Source: Chlorobium sp.
GTDB taxonomy: Bacteria > Bacteroidota > Chlorobiia > Chlorobiales > Chlorobiaceae
Length of the DNA: 64,000 nt
Assembly (NCBI RefSeq): GCF_021740465.1
Contig: NZ_JAIOZR010000003.1
Coordinates: forward strand, 1 to 64,000
Direction: 5' to 3'
Positions within the stretch are counted from its first letter, which is position 1. Each line of letters opens with the position of its first letter. This document shows, piece after piece, positions 25,191 through 33,738 of the stretch. Made by a program: the position numbers and the translations under genes. The notes below the pieces were generated by a model that was not told the DNA's origin, searched no databases, and was given only the letters and a program-made list of their open reading frames with translations.

Positions 25191-25339
25191 GGGGGGGAAG
25201 AGGGCAGGCTGAAGACCGTGAGTTGTGGGCGGTGAGCCGGGGAAATTATTTGTTCCATTAGTCCTTGCCGTCTTTGTTGTCCCTGTTGGAAAGGAATGGG
25301 AGGATGGAGTCTCGGTTTACCTGATAATTTGCGATACTC

Positions 25340-25963
25340 ATGCCTGAACTGAACCAGCTGCTTGTTTTTTTTGCCACTTCGGCGCTTCTTGCGCTCTCTC
25401 CCGGCCCCGACAACCTTTTTGTGATGGCCCAGTCGGTACAGAACGGTCGGGTTGCCGGAGTGCTGGTGACGCTTGGCCTGTCAACGGGCCTTGTCGTGCA
25501 TACGCTTGCCGTTGCCTTGGGCCTGGCCGCCCTTGTGGCGGCTTCTTCGCTCGCCTTTACGCTGCTGAAGTTCGCCGGTGCAGGCTATCTGCTCTATCTG
25601 GCATGGAAGGCTTTCCGTTCCGGTGGGAGCGGTGAACCGGGCGAGCCGGAGCCCCTCGACAGGGCGAAGCTTTATCGGCGGGGGATAATCATGAACCTTT
25701 CCAATCCGAAGGTTTCGATTTTTTTTCTTGCCTTTCTGCCGCAGTTCGCCGATCCGTCGAGGGGCCCGGTTGTGCCGCAGCTGCTCATGCTGGGTCTGCT
25801 TTTTATTGCCGCTACCATGCTGGTGTTCGGTGCGCTCAGCTTTCTTGCCGGAGGGGCGGGAGCACGACTGAGGCAGTCGGAGGCGGCCCGTAAGGTCATC
25901 AACCGGATCGCCGGAGCCGTTTTCGGGGCGCTTGCCCTGAAGCTCGTACTGACTGAACGATAA
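25340..25963 (+). CDS. LysE/RhtB-family amino-acid exporter
   Basis: This 207-residue inner-membrane protein has the LysE/RhtB N-terminus (LLALSPGPDNLFVMAQS at about residues 16-32, with the PGP motif) and six predicted helices. A central polar loop (residues 97-116) and NLSNPKVSIFFLAFLPQF complete the family pattern. Family members export amino acids or homoserine lactones; substrate unknown. It is unlinked to its neighbours. Confidence 0.88.
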   Translation: MPELNQLLVFFATSALLALSPGPDNLFVMAQSVQNGRVAGVLVTLGLSTGLVVHTLAVALGLAALVAASSLAFTLLKFAGAGYLLYLAWKAFRSGGSGEPGEPEPLDRAKLYRRGIIMNLSNPKVSIFFLAFLPQFADPSRGPVVPQLLMLGLLFIAATMLVFGALSFLAGGAGARLRQSEAARKVINRIAGAVFGALALKLVLTER

Positions 25964-26107
25964 GGCGGACGGAAGCATTTATAGTCCTGATACGCGTGAT
26001 TCCGCAGGCCGGCTTTACCGTCGCCTTTCCAGGGGAGGCGCTCTATCATTTGCGGAGCCAGAGTGGGGACGCCTGCGTTATGTCAACGACTTTTTCCGGA
26101 ACGGGCC

Positions 26108-27238
26108 ATGAAATTCATTGCCGTACTTCCTCTTTCGGAACTGCCTCCCGGCAGCCACAGGACGGTAAAAGCCGGGCGAGGTTCGGTTGCGCTTTTCAAT
26201 TACAACGGCACCATTACCGCGCTCGAACACGCCTGCCTGCACAAGGGCGGTGACCTGGGCGAGGGGTTCATCCAGAGGCTCGACCGGGGCGCTCTCTACG
26301 TCGCCTGTCCGTGGCACGGCTGGCAATACAACATCGCTGACGGTCGCGCTCCTGAAGGCTATCTCGACCGGCAGGCAGTTTTCGAGGTCAGGGTCGAGGA
26401 CGGCATGATTCTGGTGTCTGAAAAACCTGTCGTCAGTACCTTCCGTGCCGTGCATGAGGACGAGCGCCTCGCCGACCTGAGAAACCTCGACTACCATACA
26501 ACTCCGGATTCGCTCCATGTGCTCGGTATTTCGGCAACCAACATGAACCGTTCTCTGCCGCGCCCTTCCACATCGGAAACCGCCCTGCAGGCTGCGCTCG
26601 ATTTCGCCGCTTCAGAGTACGGGGCCGAAACCCGGATGATCAGGCTTCGTGATCTGGAATTCCGGCATTGCGAAGGGTATTACAGCCGCCATGAGGAGGC
26701 CTGCACCTGGCCCTGTTCGATTACCAGCATGAATCCTGACGACGGCATGAGCGAACTCTACCGGGCTCTGGTGCTCTGGGCCGATGTGGTGCTTCTGGCT
26801 ACGCCGATCCGCTGGGGGAACGCGTCGTCGCTCTACTACAAGATGGCCGAGCGGCTCAATACCGTTCAGAACCAGATAACCCTGCACGACCGGGTACTGA
26901 TTCGCAACAAGGTGGTTTCGTTCATCATCACCGGAGGACAGGACAACGTTCAGGGGGTTGCCGGGCAGCTCAACGCTTTTTTTTCCGATCTCGGGTTCGT
27001 ATTTCCTCCGTTCAACTATCTCGGCTGGAGCCGGGGATGGATTGCCGAGGACATGCAGCACAATGTGAGCCGTTTCATGAAAAGCCGGTATGTAAAACGT
27101 TCGGTGAAGGAGCTTGTCACCAATGCCGTTCAACTGCTCCGGCAGGTGAAGCGGATCGACAGCAGCAGGATGCAGACGCCCAAGCCGAAAATTTCCGAAG
27201 CAGGCGGGCTGACCGAACAGGATGCCGATCTCATTTAA
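26108..27238 (+). CDS. Rieske ferredoxin fused to an NADPH-dependent FMN reductase-like domain
   Basis: This 376-residue fusion has an N-terminal Rieske [2Fe-2S] domain (residues 1-105) with ligands in ACLHKGG (Cys43, His45) and CPWHGWQY (Cys67, His70). A flavodoxin-like NADPH-dependent FMN reductase/iron-sulfur-flavoprotein domain follows at about residues 138-350 (HVLGISATNMNR, WPCSITSMNPDDGM, LLATPIRWGNASSLYYKM). The Rieske cluster could pass electrons directly to or from FMN in one chain. The frame opens upstream, but MKFIAVLPL at 26108 is the natural start; no strong Shine-Dalgarno is present. I do not know a described enzyme with this order. Cytoplasmic; substrate unknown. Confidence 0.8.
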   Translation: MKFIAVLPLSELPPGSHRTVKAGRGSVALFNYNGTITALEHACLHKGGDLGEGFIQRLDRGALYVACPWHGWQYNIADGRAPEGYLDRQAVFEVRVEDGMILVSEKPVVSTFRAVHEDERLADLRNLDYHTTPDSLHVLGISATNMNRSLPRPSTSETALQAALDFAASEYGAETRMIRLRDLEFRHCEGYYSRHEEACTWPCSITSMNPDDGMSELYRALVLWADVVLLATPIRWGNASSLYYKMAERLNTVQNQITLHDRVLIRNKVVSFIITGGQDNVQGVAGQLNAFFSDLGFVFPPFNYLGWSRGWIAEDMQHNVSRFMKSRYVKRSVKELVTNAVQLLRQVKRIDSSRMQTPKPKISEAGGLTEQDADLI

Positions 27239-27402
27239 GGGTGGTGAACTGAAAAATACGTAAAAAAAATGCGGTCAGCTTTGAAAAACTGTATTATTTT
27301 TCTTAATAATAAGTTACATATGTTTTTACATCTGACGGGCCTGGCGGATTCCCCCAAAACACATCTGCCGGCTTCCGACACCCAACAAGAGGAGATGGTA
27401 CG

Positions 27403-28302
27403 ATGATAAAACAGTGGATCGCTTTTCTTTTTTTCCTTGTAATGCTTTCGTCCGGCCGAATGCCTGCCTTTGCCGGAACGGGCCAGGATGTGGGCGGTTT
27501 TTATCCGGACATTGCCTCCTATATCGTCAAGGAGGCCGGAGGCTCGAAGGTATTTATGGCCAAGGATACCGGCAGGCTCATACAGCCGGCCAGTCTAACG
27601 AAAATTTTGACCGCACTAATCGCCATCGAGAGCGGCAAGCTCGATCAGGAGGTGCTTATAACCAGGGACGCGACGAGTGTAGAGCCCTCCAAGGCGGGTT
27701 TCAAGCCTGGAGACCGGGTATTGCTTTCCGACCTTGTCAAGGCAGCCATGGTCAGTTCGAGCAACGATGCGGCTTTTGCCATTGCCATACATCTGAGTGG
27801 CAGCGTGGAGAAGTTCGTGACAGCCATGAACTTCCGGGCGAAAAAAATCGGGATGAAGAATTCCCTGTTCACCAATCCTGCAGGGTTTGACAAAGGTGTC
27901 TATGCCGGCAATATTTCGACGGCAGAGGACCTGCTGACCCTTACCGAATATGCCATCAGAAACAGCGCCTTCAACGATATCGCCCAGCTTGAATCGGCTC
28001 TGGTGACTGAGTTGAACACCAACCGGTTCATTCTTCTGAAAACGCACAACAAACTGCTTGCAAAATACCCGTATGCGGTGGGTATCAAGACCGGTTTTAC
28101 AAGAAGTGCAGGCAAATGCCTCATAGCGAGAGCTCGCAAGGAGAATGGTGATATGCTTCTGGTGATGCTCAACGCTCAGGGCGACCGGTGGCTTTTGGCC
28201 CAGGAGATGTTCGAAAGAGCCTTTGCCCAGCAGTCGGGAAAGAAAAGTGATTATGCCGTTAATGGAGAAAGGCGGAATAACGGCTCGTCATGGATATGGT
28301 GA
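27403..28302 (+). CDS. D-alanyl-D-alanine carboxypeptidase (S11 family)
   Basis: This 299-residue penicillin-binding protein of the DacA/DacC class trims the terminal D-Ala of peptidoglycan stem peptides. The signal peptide spans residues 1-25. The catalytic motifs are SLTK (Ser nucleophile and Lys), SSN and KTGF. It lacks the long C-terminal amphipathic anchor of E. coli PBP5, ending about 45 residues after the catalytic domain, so it may be periplasmic rather than membrane-anchored. A GAGGAGATGG site precedes the ATG. Confidence 0.9.
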   Translation: MIKQWIAFLFFLVMLSSGRMPAFAGTGQDVGGFYPDIASYIVKEAGGSKVFMAKDTGRLIQPASLTKILTALIAIESGKLDQEVLITRDATSVEPSKAGFKPGDRVLLSDLVKAAMVSSSNDAAFAIAIHLSGSVEKFVTAMNFRAKKIGMKNSLFTNPAGFDKGVYAGNISTAEDLLTLTEYAIRNSAFNDIAQLESALVTELNTNRFILLKTHNKLLAKYPYAVGIKTGFTRSAGKCLIARARKENGDMLLVMLNAQGDRWLLAQEMFERAFAQQSGKKSDYAVNGERRNNGSSWIW

Positions 28303-28345
28303 TGGCCGGTGATTTTGTTATCCGGGTAAGTAACTGGTATTGTTT

Positions 28346-28648
28346 ATGGTAAGGCATCTGGTGATGTGGCGTCTGAAGGATCATGCGCATGGCAATGACA
28401 AAGCGGTTAACGCAAGGCTTTTCAGGGAGAAGCTGGAAGCTCTGGCCGGGCGGATACCCGGTCTGCTCCGGATTGAGGTCGGCATTGATTTCAGTTGTAC
28501 GGCAGCATCGTTCGATGTTGTTCTGTATTCGGAGTTTACCGACAGAAAAGCGCTGGCAGGCTATCAGATTCATCCTCTTCATGAGGAGGTCAAGACGTTC
28601 ATTATCGAGGCTTCGGAAGATCGGGTCGTGGTGGATTACGAGGATTGA
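28346..28648 (+). CDS. Dabb-family (stress-responsive A/B barrel) protein
   Basis: This 100-residue protein has the small ferredoxin-like alpha/beta fold of the Dabb family, which includes dimeric stress-related proteins and some pigment or polyketide cyclases: MVRHLVMWRLKDHA, GLLRIEVGIDFS, SFDVVLYSEFTDRKAL and YQIHPLHEEV. The ATG at 28346 is preferred over the TTG at 28340. A strong terminator follows. Role unknown. Confidence 0.75.
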   Translation: MVRHLVMWRLKDHAHGNDKAVNARLFREKLEALAGRIPGLLRIEVGIDFSCTAASFDVVLYSEFTDRKALAGYQIHPLHEEVKTFIIEASEDRVVVDYED

Positions 28649-28699
28649 CTGAGGAGGCAGGGTGCTCTTTCGCTAATATCCGGGAGTGGGGAAGGCAAT

Positions 28700-28740
28700 A
28701 AAAAAGCGGTATGATGTTGCAACATCATACCGCTTTTTTA
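28700..28740. terminator. Bidirectional hairpin terminator
   Basis: Perfect inverted repeat AAAAAGCGGTATGATGTT and its complement at 28701-28738, flanked by A and T runs. It sits between convergent genes, the Dabb protein and ferredoxin 1, and can stop both. Confidence 0.85.
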
Positions 28741-28760
28741 TTCGGAAAGCCTTGATCAGA

Positions 28761-28949
28761 TTATCCCTGTACGATGCACTCTGCAGGGCAGACGGCAGAA
28801 CATGCAGGTGAATCTGCATAACCTGCACACTCGGTGCATGAACCGGCATCGATAACATAGATGTCGTCACCGGCGGAAATTGCGTTGACCGGGCATTCCG
28901 GCTCGCAGGCGCCGCAGTAGGTGCATTCTTCAGTAATGTACAGTGCCAT
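28761..28949 (-). CDS. 2[4Fe-4S] ferredoxin, Chlorobium type
   Basis: This 62-residue ferredoxin carries two [4Fe-4S] clusters bound by CTYCGACEPECP (residues 9-20) and by C-x2-C then C-x3-CP in CTECAGYADSPACSAVCPAEC, whose two cysteine pairs are spaced by eight residues as in green sulfur bacterial ferredoxins. It serves as a soluble low-potential carrier from the FeS-type reaction centre to pyruvate and 2-oxoglutarate synthases and NAD(P)+ reduction. The ATG at 28949 has AAGGAATTCGAT upstream; the longer frame is not needed. A similar ferredoxin lies at 30744-30932. Confidence 0.92.
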   Translation of the reverse strand: MALYITEECTYCGACEPECPVNAISAGDDIYVIDAGSCTECAGYADSPACSAVCPAECIVQG

Positions 28950-29065
28950 ATCGAATTCCTTGCTTAAGGTTGGTGGTGAAATTGTATGAAAGAACAATTC
29001 AAAAGAATTCCGAAAATATAAACTTTTTTTTCAGCTGACAAAAGAAAGCATGCCGCCTTCTGCAG

Positions 29066-30511
29066 TTATTTCGGCATGAAGGGCAGTGGCAGGGAGAAGG
29101 GGAAAGTTTTTTCCGCCATTTTTTTCAGATATTCGAGACGAACCGCAACCGAAGTTACTATGTAGGGCATCACCTCTATGCTGAAAGATGCCTCTCCCAT
29201 GAGGTGGGCCGGTATGCCGGTGAGCGGATAGAGCTTGATGAAATTGTCGTGCATGGCTTTCTGGAACTTTTCGGCAGAGATGCCGTTGGAGGGCTTCAGC
29301 AGAATGTTGAAGGTGTTGTAGCGGCTCCAGTCATAGGAGAGAATATTGCCTTTCTTCTGCTGTTCCAGAAAAAACTTCGTGCCCGGAAGCGGTACGGCGA
29401 AGTTCAGCGAAGAGAGCACGGCTCCGCTGCGTTTGGAGAATTCGACTATTCTTTCCATATCCTCGATGCTGTTTCGTACCGGATTGATAAGCCAGAAAAG
29501 CATGAAAGGGAGTTTGGCCTCCTGGCATTTTCCGATTGCCGCCATGTAGGTGGCCTCGATATTCCGGTCGTTCAGTTCCATGCCTTCGCGGACGCTCGGT
29601 TCCCCCTTTCCGAAATCCTCGTCGAGCACTTCGGTATTGAGCGATTCGAGGCCGATGCTGGCAACAACGCATCCGCTGTCGGCGAGTTCCCTGGCAAGAT
29701 CACCATCGCAGAGCAGGTTCGGAGTGACCTGTACGCCATACTTGACGCCGGCGTTCCTGAATTTTTCGAGGCATGCAGAGGTGTGCTGGGGGTCATGCCC
29801 GAAATATTCGTCGATGAACATGTACATGAACGGCTTGAAGAGTTTTTCGGTGACGGCAAGCTGTTCCTCAAGCAGTTGGGGATCGATGGCGAAATACTTT
29901 TTATGGTAGATTTCCGGTGTGACGCACATTTTGCAGGTGTGAGGACAGCCTCGGCTGGTAAGGATAGGAAAGGGGCGCATGTTGCGCGACAGGGCGTTCA
30001 GCGGATCGATGGAGGTGCTGGTGTTGTCGAGGGCTCTTTTGATCTTGCGGTAGTCGAACCAGGCGCAGCCGGTAACATCGGGAAAGTCGGAGGCATTGTA
30101 GACCGGGCGCAGGCTGCGGCACCCTGCATCATTGAGGATCTGCAACCACATGTTTTCCGCCATGCCGGATGCGACGCTTCCGTAGCGTGAGGCTTCTTCG
30201 ATGCAGAGCGAGGCATGGTTTCCGCCGATGATGCAGGGGACACCGTGTTTTGCAAATCCGTCGGCTATCTGGTATGCCCGTTGTGCCTGGAGGGTCCAGG
30301 TGGTGGTAATGGCCACCAGGTCGTACCGCTTTCTGAAATTGATCTGTTCGCCGATGATCTCGTCGATATACTCTGCTATATGGTGTTCGGGTGTCATGGA
30401 AATCAGCATGCCGAGAGCGGGGGAGAAGTACGGCCGTATGTAACCCCCCATGGCATAGTCGGAATACTCGATATGCTTGATTTCATTGGGATTGACAAAA
30501 AGAATACGCAT
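29066..30511 (-). CDS. B12-binding-like radical SAM protein (BchE/BchQ/BchR superfamily)
   Basis: This 481-residue enzyme has a cobalamin-binding-like N-terminal domain (residues 1-150, MRILFVNPNEI, GVPCIIGGNHASLCI) and a radical SAM barrel with the three-Cys site SRGCPHTCKMC at about residues 185-195, then SIGLESLN. A HemN-like accessory C-terminus is absent, replaced by a conserved-looking module with YDWSRYNTFN. The superfamily includes the anaerobic cyclase BchE and the bacteriochlorophyll methyltransferases BchQ and BchR, but I cannot assign this to any of them from motifs alone. Ferredoxin genes flank it on both sides and could be its electron donors. Confidence 0.75.
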   Translation of the reverse strand: MRILFVNPNEIKHIEYSDYAMGGYIRPYFSPALGMLISMTPEHHIAEYIDEIIGEQINFRKRYDLVAITTTWTLQAQRAYQIADGFAKHGVPCIIGGNHASLCIEEASRYGSVASGMAENMWLQILNDAGCRSLRPVYNASDFPDVTGCAWFDYRKIKRALDNTSTSIDPLNALSRNMRPFPILTSRGCPHTCKMCVTPEIYHKKYFAIDPQLLEEQLAVTEKLFKPFMYMFIDEYFGHDPQHTSACLEKFRNAGVKYGVQVTPNLLCDGDLARELADSGCVVASIGLESLNTEVLDEDFGKGEPSVREGMELNDRNIEATYMAAIGKCQEAKLPFMLFWLINPVRNSIEDMERIVEFSKRSGAVLSSLNFAVPLPGTKFFLEQQKKGNILSYDWSRYNTFNILLKPSNGISAEKFQKAMHDNFIKLYPLTGIPAHLMGEASFSIEVMPYIVTSVAVRLEYLKKMAEKTFPFSLPLPFMPK

Positions 30512-30743
30512 AAGGCAGGATTGAATGATTATGGCAAAAAAGGCAGCCTTTTGAATCCTGCAGCGTTTTTCGGGCGACGGTTCCGCCAGCCTCGCATTAC
30601 CCCTGATATCCGCTATGGTTTCTACCAGGCTTGCCTGGCGAGATCACACTCTTTCAATATAAGGAACGCAGCGCACAAGTTTAAACCTTGCGAAGGGAGA
30701 TGCGTAGGCCGACGGCGATTTTCGGTCGGGAGCTCCGGTCTTT

Positions 30744-30932
30744 TCAGACCTTGATGATACAATCGACCGGACATACCGCAACACAGGCGGCCTCATCGTG
30801 GTAGCCTACGCAGTCGCAGCAGACGCTTTCGTCGATAACATAGAGGTCGTCGCCCGGAGTGATGGCCGTAACCGGACATTCGGGTTCACAGGCGCCGCAA
30901 TAGGTGCATTCATCGGTAATTCGGTGTGCCAT
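30744..30932 (-). CDS. 2[4Fe-4S] ferredoxin, Chlorobium type (second copy)
   Basis: This 62-residue ferredoxin is closely related to the one at 28761-28949, with ligands in ECTYCGACEPECP and CCDCVGYHDEAACVAVCPVDC. It has an extra Cys next to the second cluster (VCCDC), a small difference from its paralogue. The start at 30932 has AGGAAAAACAACC upstream. It is separated from phoH by 118 bases and is read in the same direction. Confidence 0.92.
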   Translation of the reverse strand: MAHRITDECTYCGACEPECPVTAITPGDDLYVIDESVCCDCVGYHDEAACVAVCPVDCIIKV

Positions 30933-31050
30933 GGTTGTTTTTCCTGGTTTGAGGAGTTCAGAGAGTCGTGTACGGTAAAATCCGTCAGTGATTACAAACC
31001 CGGCAGCAGGGGACAAAGTTCCGTCTGCCTGGCGAAGCAGCAAAGCGCAC

Positions 31051-32010
31051 TCATTTGCTTTCATGGATCTCGTAGGCGTTGATGATGTCCCGCACCAGCT
31101 TGTGGCGGACAACGTCCGACTTGTCGAGATAGACGAAACTGATGCCTTTGATGTTTTGGAGGATCTGCTCGGCATTGGGCAGTCCCGACTCCATGACGCT
31201 TGGCAGATCGATCTGGGTAACGTCGCCGGTAATGATGGCTTTCGAGTTGATGCCGAGCCGGGTGAGGCACATTTTCATCTGCTTGCTCGATGCGTTCTGC
31301 GCTTCGTCGAGAATGATGAAGGCATTGTTCAGGGTTCGGCCTCGCATGTATGCAAGCGGAACGATTTCGATAATTCGCCGCTCGGTGAGCAGTTTGAGCT
31401 TTTCGGAGGTCAGCATGTCCTGCAGGGCATCGTAGAGCGGCCGGAGGTAGGGGTCGATTTTCTGTGCAAGATCGCCAGGCAGAAACCCGAGGCTTTCACC
31501 GGCTTCGACCGCCGGTCGGGCAAGCACGATCCTTTTGACGGTTTTGGCTTTCCATGCGGCAACAGCAATAGCGACGGCGGTATAGGTTTTTCCCGTTCCG
31601 GCCGGTCCGATGGCAAAAAGAATGTCGTTGGTTTTCGCTTCCGAGACCATGCGCCGTTGCCCGTTGGTCTTGGCTTTTACGGCGAAATCGGGTGTCGATA
31701 CGATGACGTCCTCGTCGTCCGGTGCCGGCGGCTTCGATCGGGGAACAGGTGAAAGCGCAAGATTGATGAGTGCATTCAGATCGTTTTCGAGCACCTCGCC
31801 ATGTTTGTCGGCAAGAAAGATCATTTCCCTGAAAATCTGTTCGAGCACGGCAACCTCTTCATTTTCGCCGTTCAGGGTTACGGCGGAACCTCTTGCGGTT
31901 ATCTGGACATCCGGGAATGCGGTCCTGATTGTTTTCAGGTAGGAGTCAAAAGGGCCGAAAAGGATGACGGGTTCGATGCCCTGGATTTCGATTTTTTTTT
32001 CTGTGGTCAA
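31051..32010 (-). CDS. PhoH-family ATPase
   Basis: This 319-residue P-loop protein of the PhoH/YbeZ type has a KH-like RNA-binding N-terminus (residues 15-80) followed by the ATPase core: Walker A GPAGTGKTY at about residue 129, then RPAVEAGESLGFLPG, Walker B AFIILDEAQNA and GDVTQIDLP sensor. In other bacteria YbeZ works with the endoribonuclease YbeY on 16S rRNA processing; no ybeY is next to it. It starts 12 bases after the hldD stop, so the two probably share a transcript. Confidence 0.9.
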   Translation of the reverse strand: MTTEKKIEIQGIEPVILFGPFDSYLKTIRTAFPDVQITARGSAVTLNGENEEVAVLEQIFREMIFLADKHGEVLENDLNALINLALSPVPRSKPPAPDDEDVIVSTPDFAVKAKTNGQRRMVSEAKTNDILFAIGPAGTGKTYTAVAIAVAAWKAKTVKRIVLARPAVEAGESLGFLPGDLAQKIDPYLRPLYDALQDMLTSEKLKLLTERRIIEIVPLAYMRGRTLNNAFIILDEAQNASSKQMKMCLTRLGINSKAIITGDVTQIDLPSVMESGLPNAEQILQNIKGISFVYLDKSDVVRHKLVRDIINAYEIHESK

Positions 32011-32022
32011 AAGGCTTCGGGG

Positions 32023-33024
32023 TTAAGCGCGTTTTGTATGGTTCAGCAGGTCGTAATAGGACGTTCCGGAATCGAGATAGTTCCGCACATACTCCCTGAC
32101 GCCCTCCTCGAGGGTGGTCATGGGTTTGCGGTAGCCCGCCCGCCGGAGCTTGCCCATCGAGGCGCAGGTATGGTACTGGTAACGTCCCTGCAGGTTTTCA
32201 GGCATCGCAATATAGGTGATGTCAGGTTTCATGTCGAGAGCCGCGAAGGTCGCGCCTGCAAGATCGTTGAACGTTCTGGCCTCTCCGCTGCCGGCATTGA
32301 AAAGGCCGGATACCTCCGGGTGATCGAGCAGCCAGGTCATGATTGCCGTGCAGTCGCGAATGTAGACGAAATCGCGCTGCTGCTGGCCGTCGAGGTAGTC
32401 TGGCCGGTGTGATTTGAACAGGTTTACACTTCCTTTTTCCCTGATCTGCAGGAAAGCCTTGTAGACGACGCTCGTCATCTCTCCCTTGTGGTATTCGTTG
32501 GGCCCGTAGACGTTGAAGAATTTCAGGCCTGCGGCACTCTCCAGCACGCCGTTTTTCATCGCCCACCTGTCGAACAGCTGCTTCGAGTAGCCGTACATGT
32601 TGAGCGGACGAAGGGTGTCGATTTTCGTTTCATCGTCCTCGTAGCCGGCGGTGCCGTCGCCGTAGGTGGCGGCGCTTGAGGCATAGATCAGCCGGACGCG
32701 CTTCTGCATGCAGTATGCTGCGACGCTTTTGGAGAAAGCGAAATTGCGTTCGATGAGCAGATCGGCATCGGTTTCGGTGGTCGCACTTATGGCTCCCATG
32801 TGGATGATCGCCGTCGGTTCGGGCAGTGCTCCGGTTTCGAGCAGGGGGAGGAAAGCGTCTCTGGGAATGAAATCTGCAAACTTCAGCCCGGAAAGATTCC
32901 GCCATTGCCCGGTAGCTGTAGAGCCGAGAGTGTCGACTATCAGGATGTCGTCCCTTCCCTGCATGTTAAGCTCCCAGAGCATGGCGCTGCCGATAAATCC
33001 GGCACCTCCGGTAATGATGATCAT
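32023..33024 (-). CDS. hldD: ADP-L-glycero-D-manno-heptose 6-epimerase
   Basis: This 333-residue SDR epimerase inverts C6 of ADP-D-glycero-D-manno-heptose for lipopolysaccharide core. The Rossmann motif TGGAGFIGS is at residues 5-13, the catalytic YGYSK (Tyr and Lys) at about residue 144, and FNVYGPNEYHKG defines the HldD/RfaD substrate loop. The frame extends 108 bases further upstream, but the ATG at 33024 is at the Rossmann strand, as in the family. A hairpin terminator at 33084-33117 isolates it from the upstream sigma-like gene. Confidence 0.9.
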   Translation of the reverse strand: MIIITGGAGFIGSAMLWELNMQGRDDILIVDTLGSTATGQWRNLSGLKFADFIPRDAFLPLLETGALPEPTAIIHMGAISATTETDADLLIERNFAFSKSVAAYCMQKRVRLIYASSAATYGDGTAGYEDDETKIDTLRPLNMYGYSKQLFDRWAMKNGVLESAAGLKFFNVYGPNEYHKGEMTSVVYKAFLQIREKGSVNLFKSHRPDYLDGQQQRDFVYIRDCTAIMTWLLDHPEVSGLFNAGSGEARTFNDLAGATFAALDMKPDITYIAMPENLQGRYQYHTCASMGKLRRAGYRKPMTTLEEGVREYVRNYLDSGTSYYDLLNHTKRA

Positions 33025-33083
33025 GCTGTGCTGGTATAGTTGAGCGTACAGGGAGCAAAATAGGAAGCCCGGTGCAGAAAAAC

Positions 33084-33117
33084 AAAAGGCCGTTTCCCCG
33101 TAAAGGGAGACGGCCTT
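33084..33117 (-). terminator. Terminator after the sigma-like gene
   Basis: On the minus strand, GGCCGTCTCCC pairs with GGGAAACGGCC across a TTTACG loop, then TTTTGTTTTTC. It lies between the sigma-like gene stop and hldD. Confidence 0.75.
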
Positions 33118-33135
33118 CCGCAAGGAGGACATTCT

Positions 33136-33558
33136 TCAGGCGGATGCTTTCTGAATGTCGTCGTATACAAGCAGCTTGCGGCCCCAGTAGAGCCACATCC
33201 GTATGGTCTCGACCGGCTTTTCGAGTATATCGGAAATATCGCGGTGGCGAAGCCCTGAAATTTCGCTCAGTAAAACCGAAAGCTTTATATCGGCGGCACG
33301 GTTTTTTATGGTGGCAGCAAGTCTCCCCAGGGTTTTGCAGGGCTTCTCGTTCAGACAGAAGTCCGTCTGTTGTCCGAACCGGTCGATATAGCACTCCCTG
33401 AAGGTTTTCAGGAGTTCCGGCTCCGGTGTATCCGTTCCGGCACTCAGGTAGGTGCGGTTTACCAGCTCCCGGGATTCGGCTTCACTGCCGGTCATCCAGT
33501 AAGCTATGCTGTATATGTCGTCCAGCAGATCGAGTGGTGTTTTCGTTATCGGTATCAT
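33136..33558 (-). CDS. Short sigma-70-like (ECF-related) protein
   Basis: This 140-residue protein has a region 2.1-like N-terminus (LLDDIYSIAYWMTGSEAESRELVNRTYLSA) and a region 4-like HTH (residues 88-130: LSEISGLRHRDISDILEKPVETIRMWLYWGRKLL, given in two parts). The central region 2.4 promoter-reading part is absent or unrecognisable, and the protein is shorter than normal ECF sigma factors (about 170-200). It may be a degenerate sigma or an anti-sigma-like DNA-binding relative. A hairpin terminator follows, and hldD lies beyond it. Confidence 0.65.
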   Translation of the reverse strand: MIPITKTPLDLLDDIYSIAYWMTGSEAESRELVNRTYLSAGTDTPEPELLKTFRECYIDRFGQQTDFCLNEKPCKTLGRLAATIKNRAADIKLSVLLSEISGLRHRDISDILEKPVETIRMWLYWGRKLLVYDDIQKASA

Positions 33559-33738
33559 GGTATCTCCTTCTGAAGTATATCGGATAAAATTAATCCTGTT
33601 TTAAAGTATAAAAAAAATGGGCAATGTCCAGTTTTTTTTATAAAAAATCTTAAAAAGATGCTTTTTTTAGTGAAGCCGGAGAGCGTGCATCGTACCGGTC
33701 AGCCGCCTTGTATTGGCCGGTAACAGTAAATAACAGAA

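Noticed and set aside
29066-30511. Specific call as BchE, BchQ or BchR
   Set aside because: Motifs show only the B12/radical SAM superfamily; these subfamilies cannot be separated by eye.
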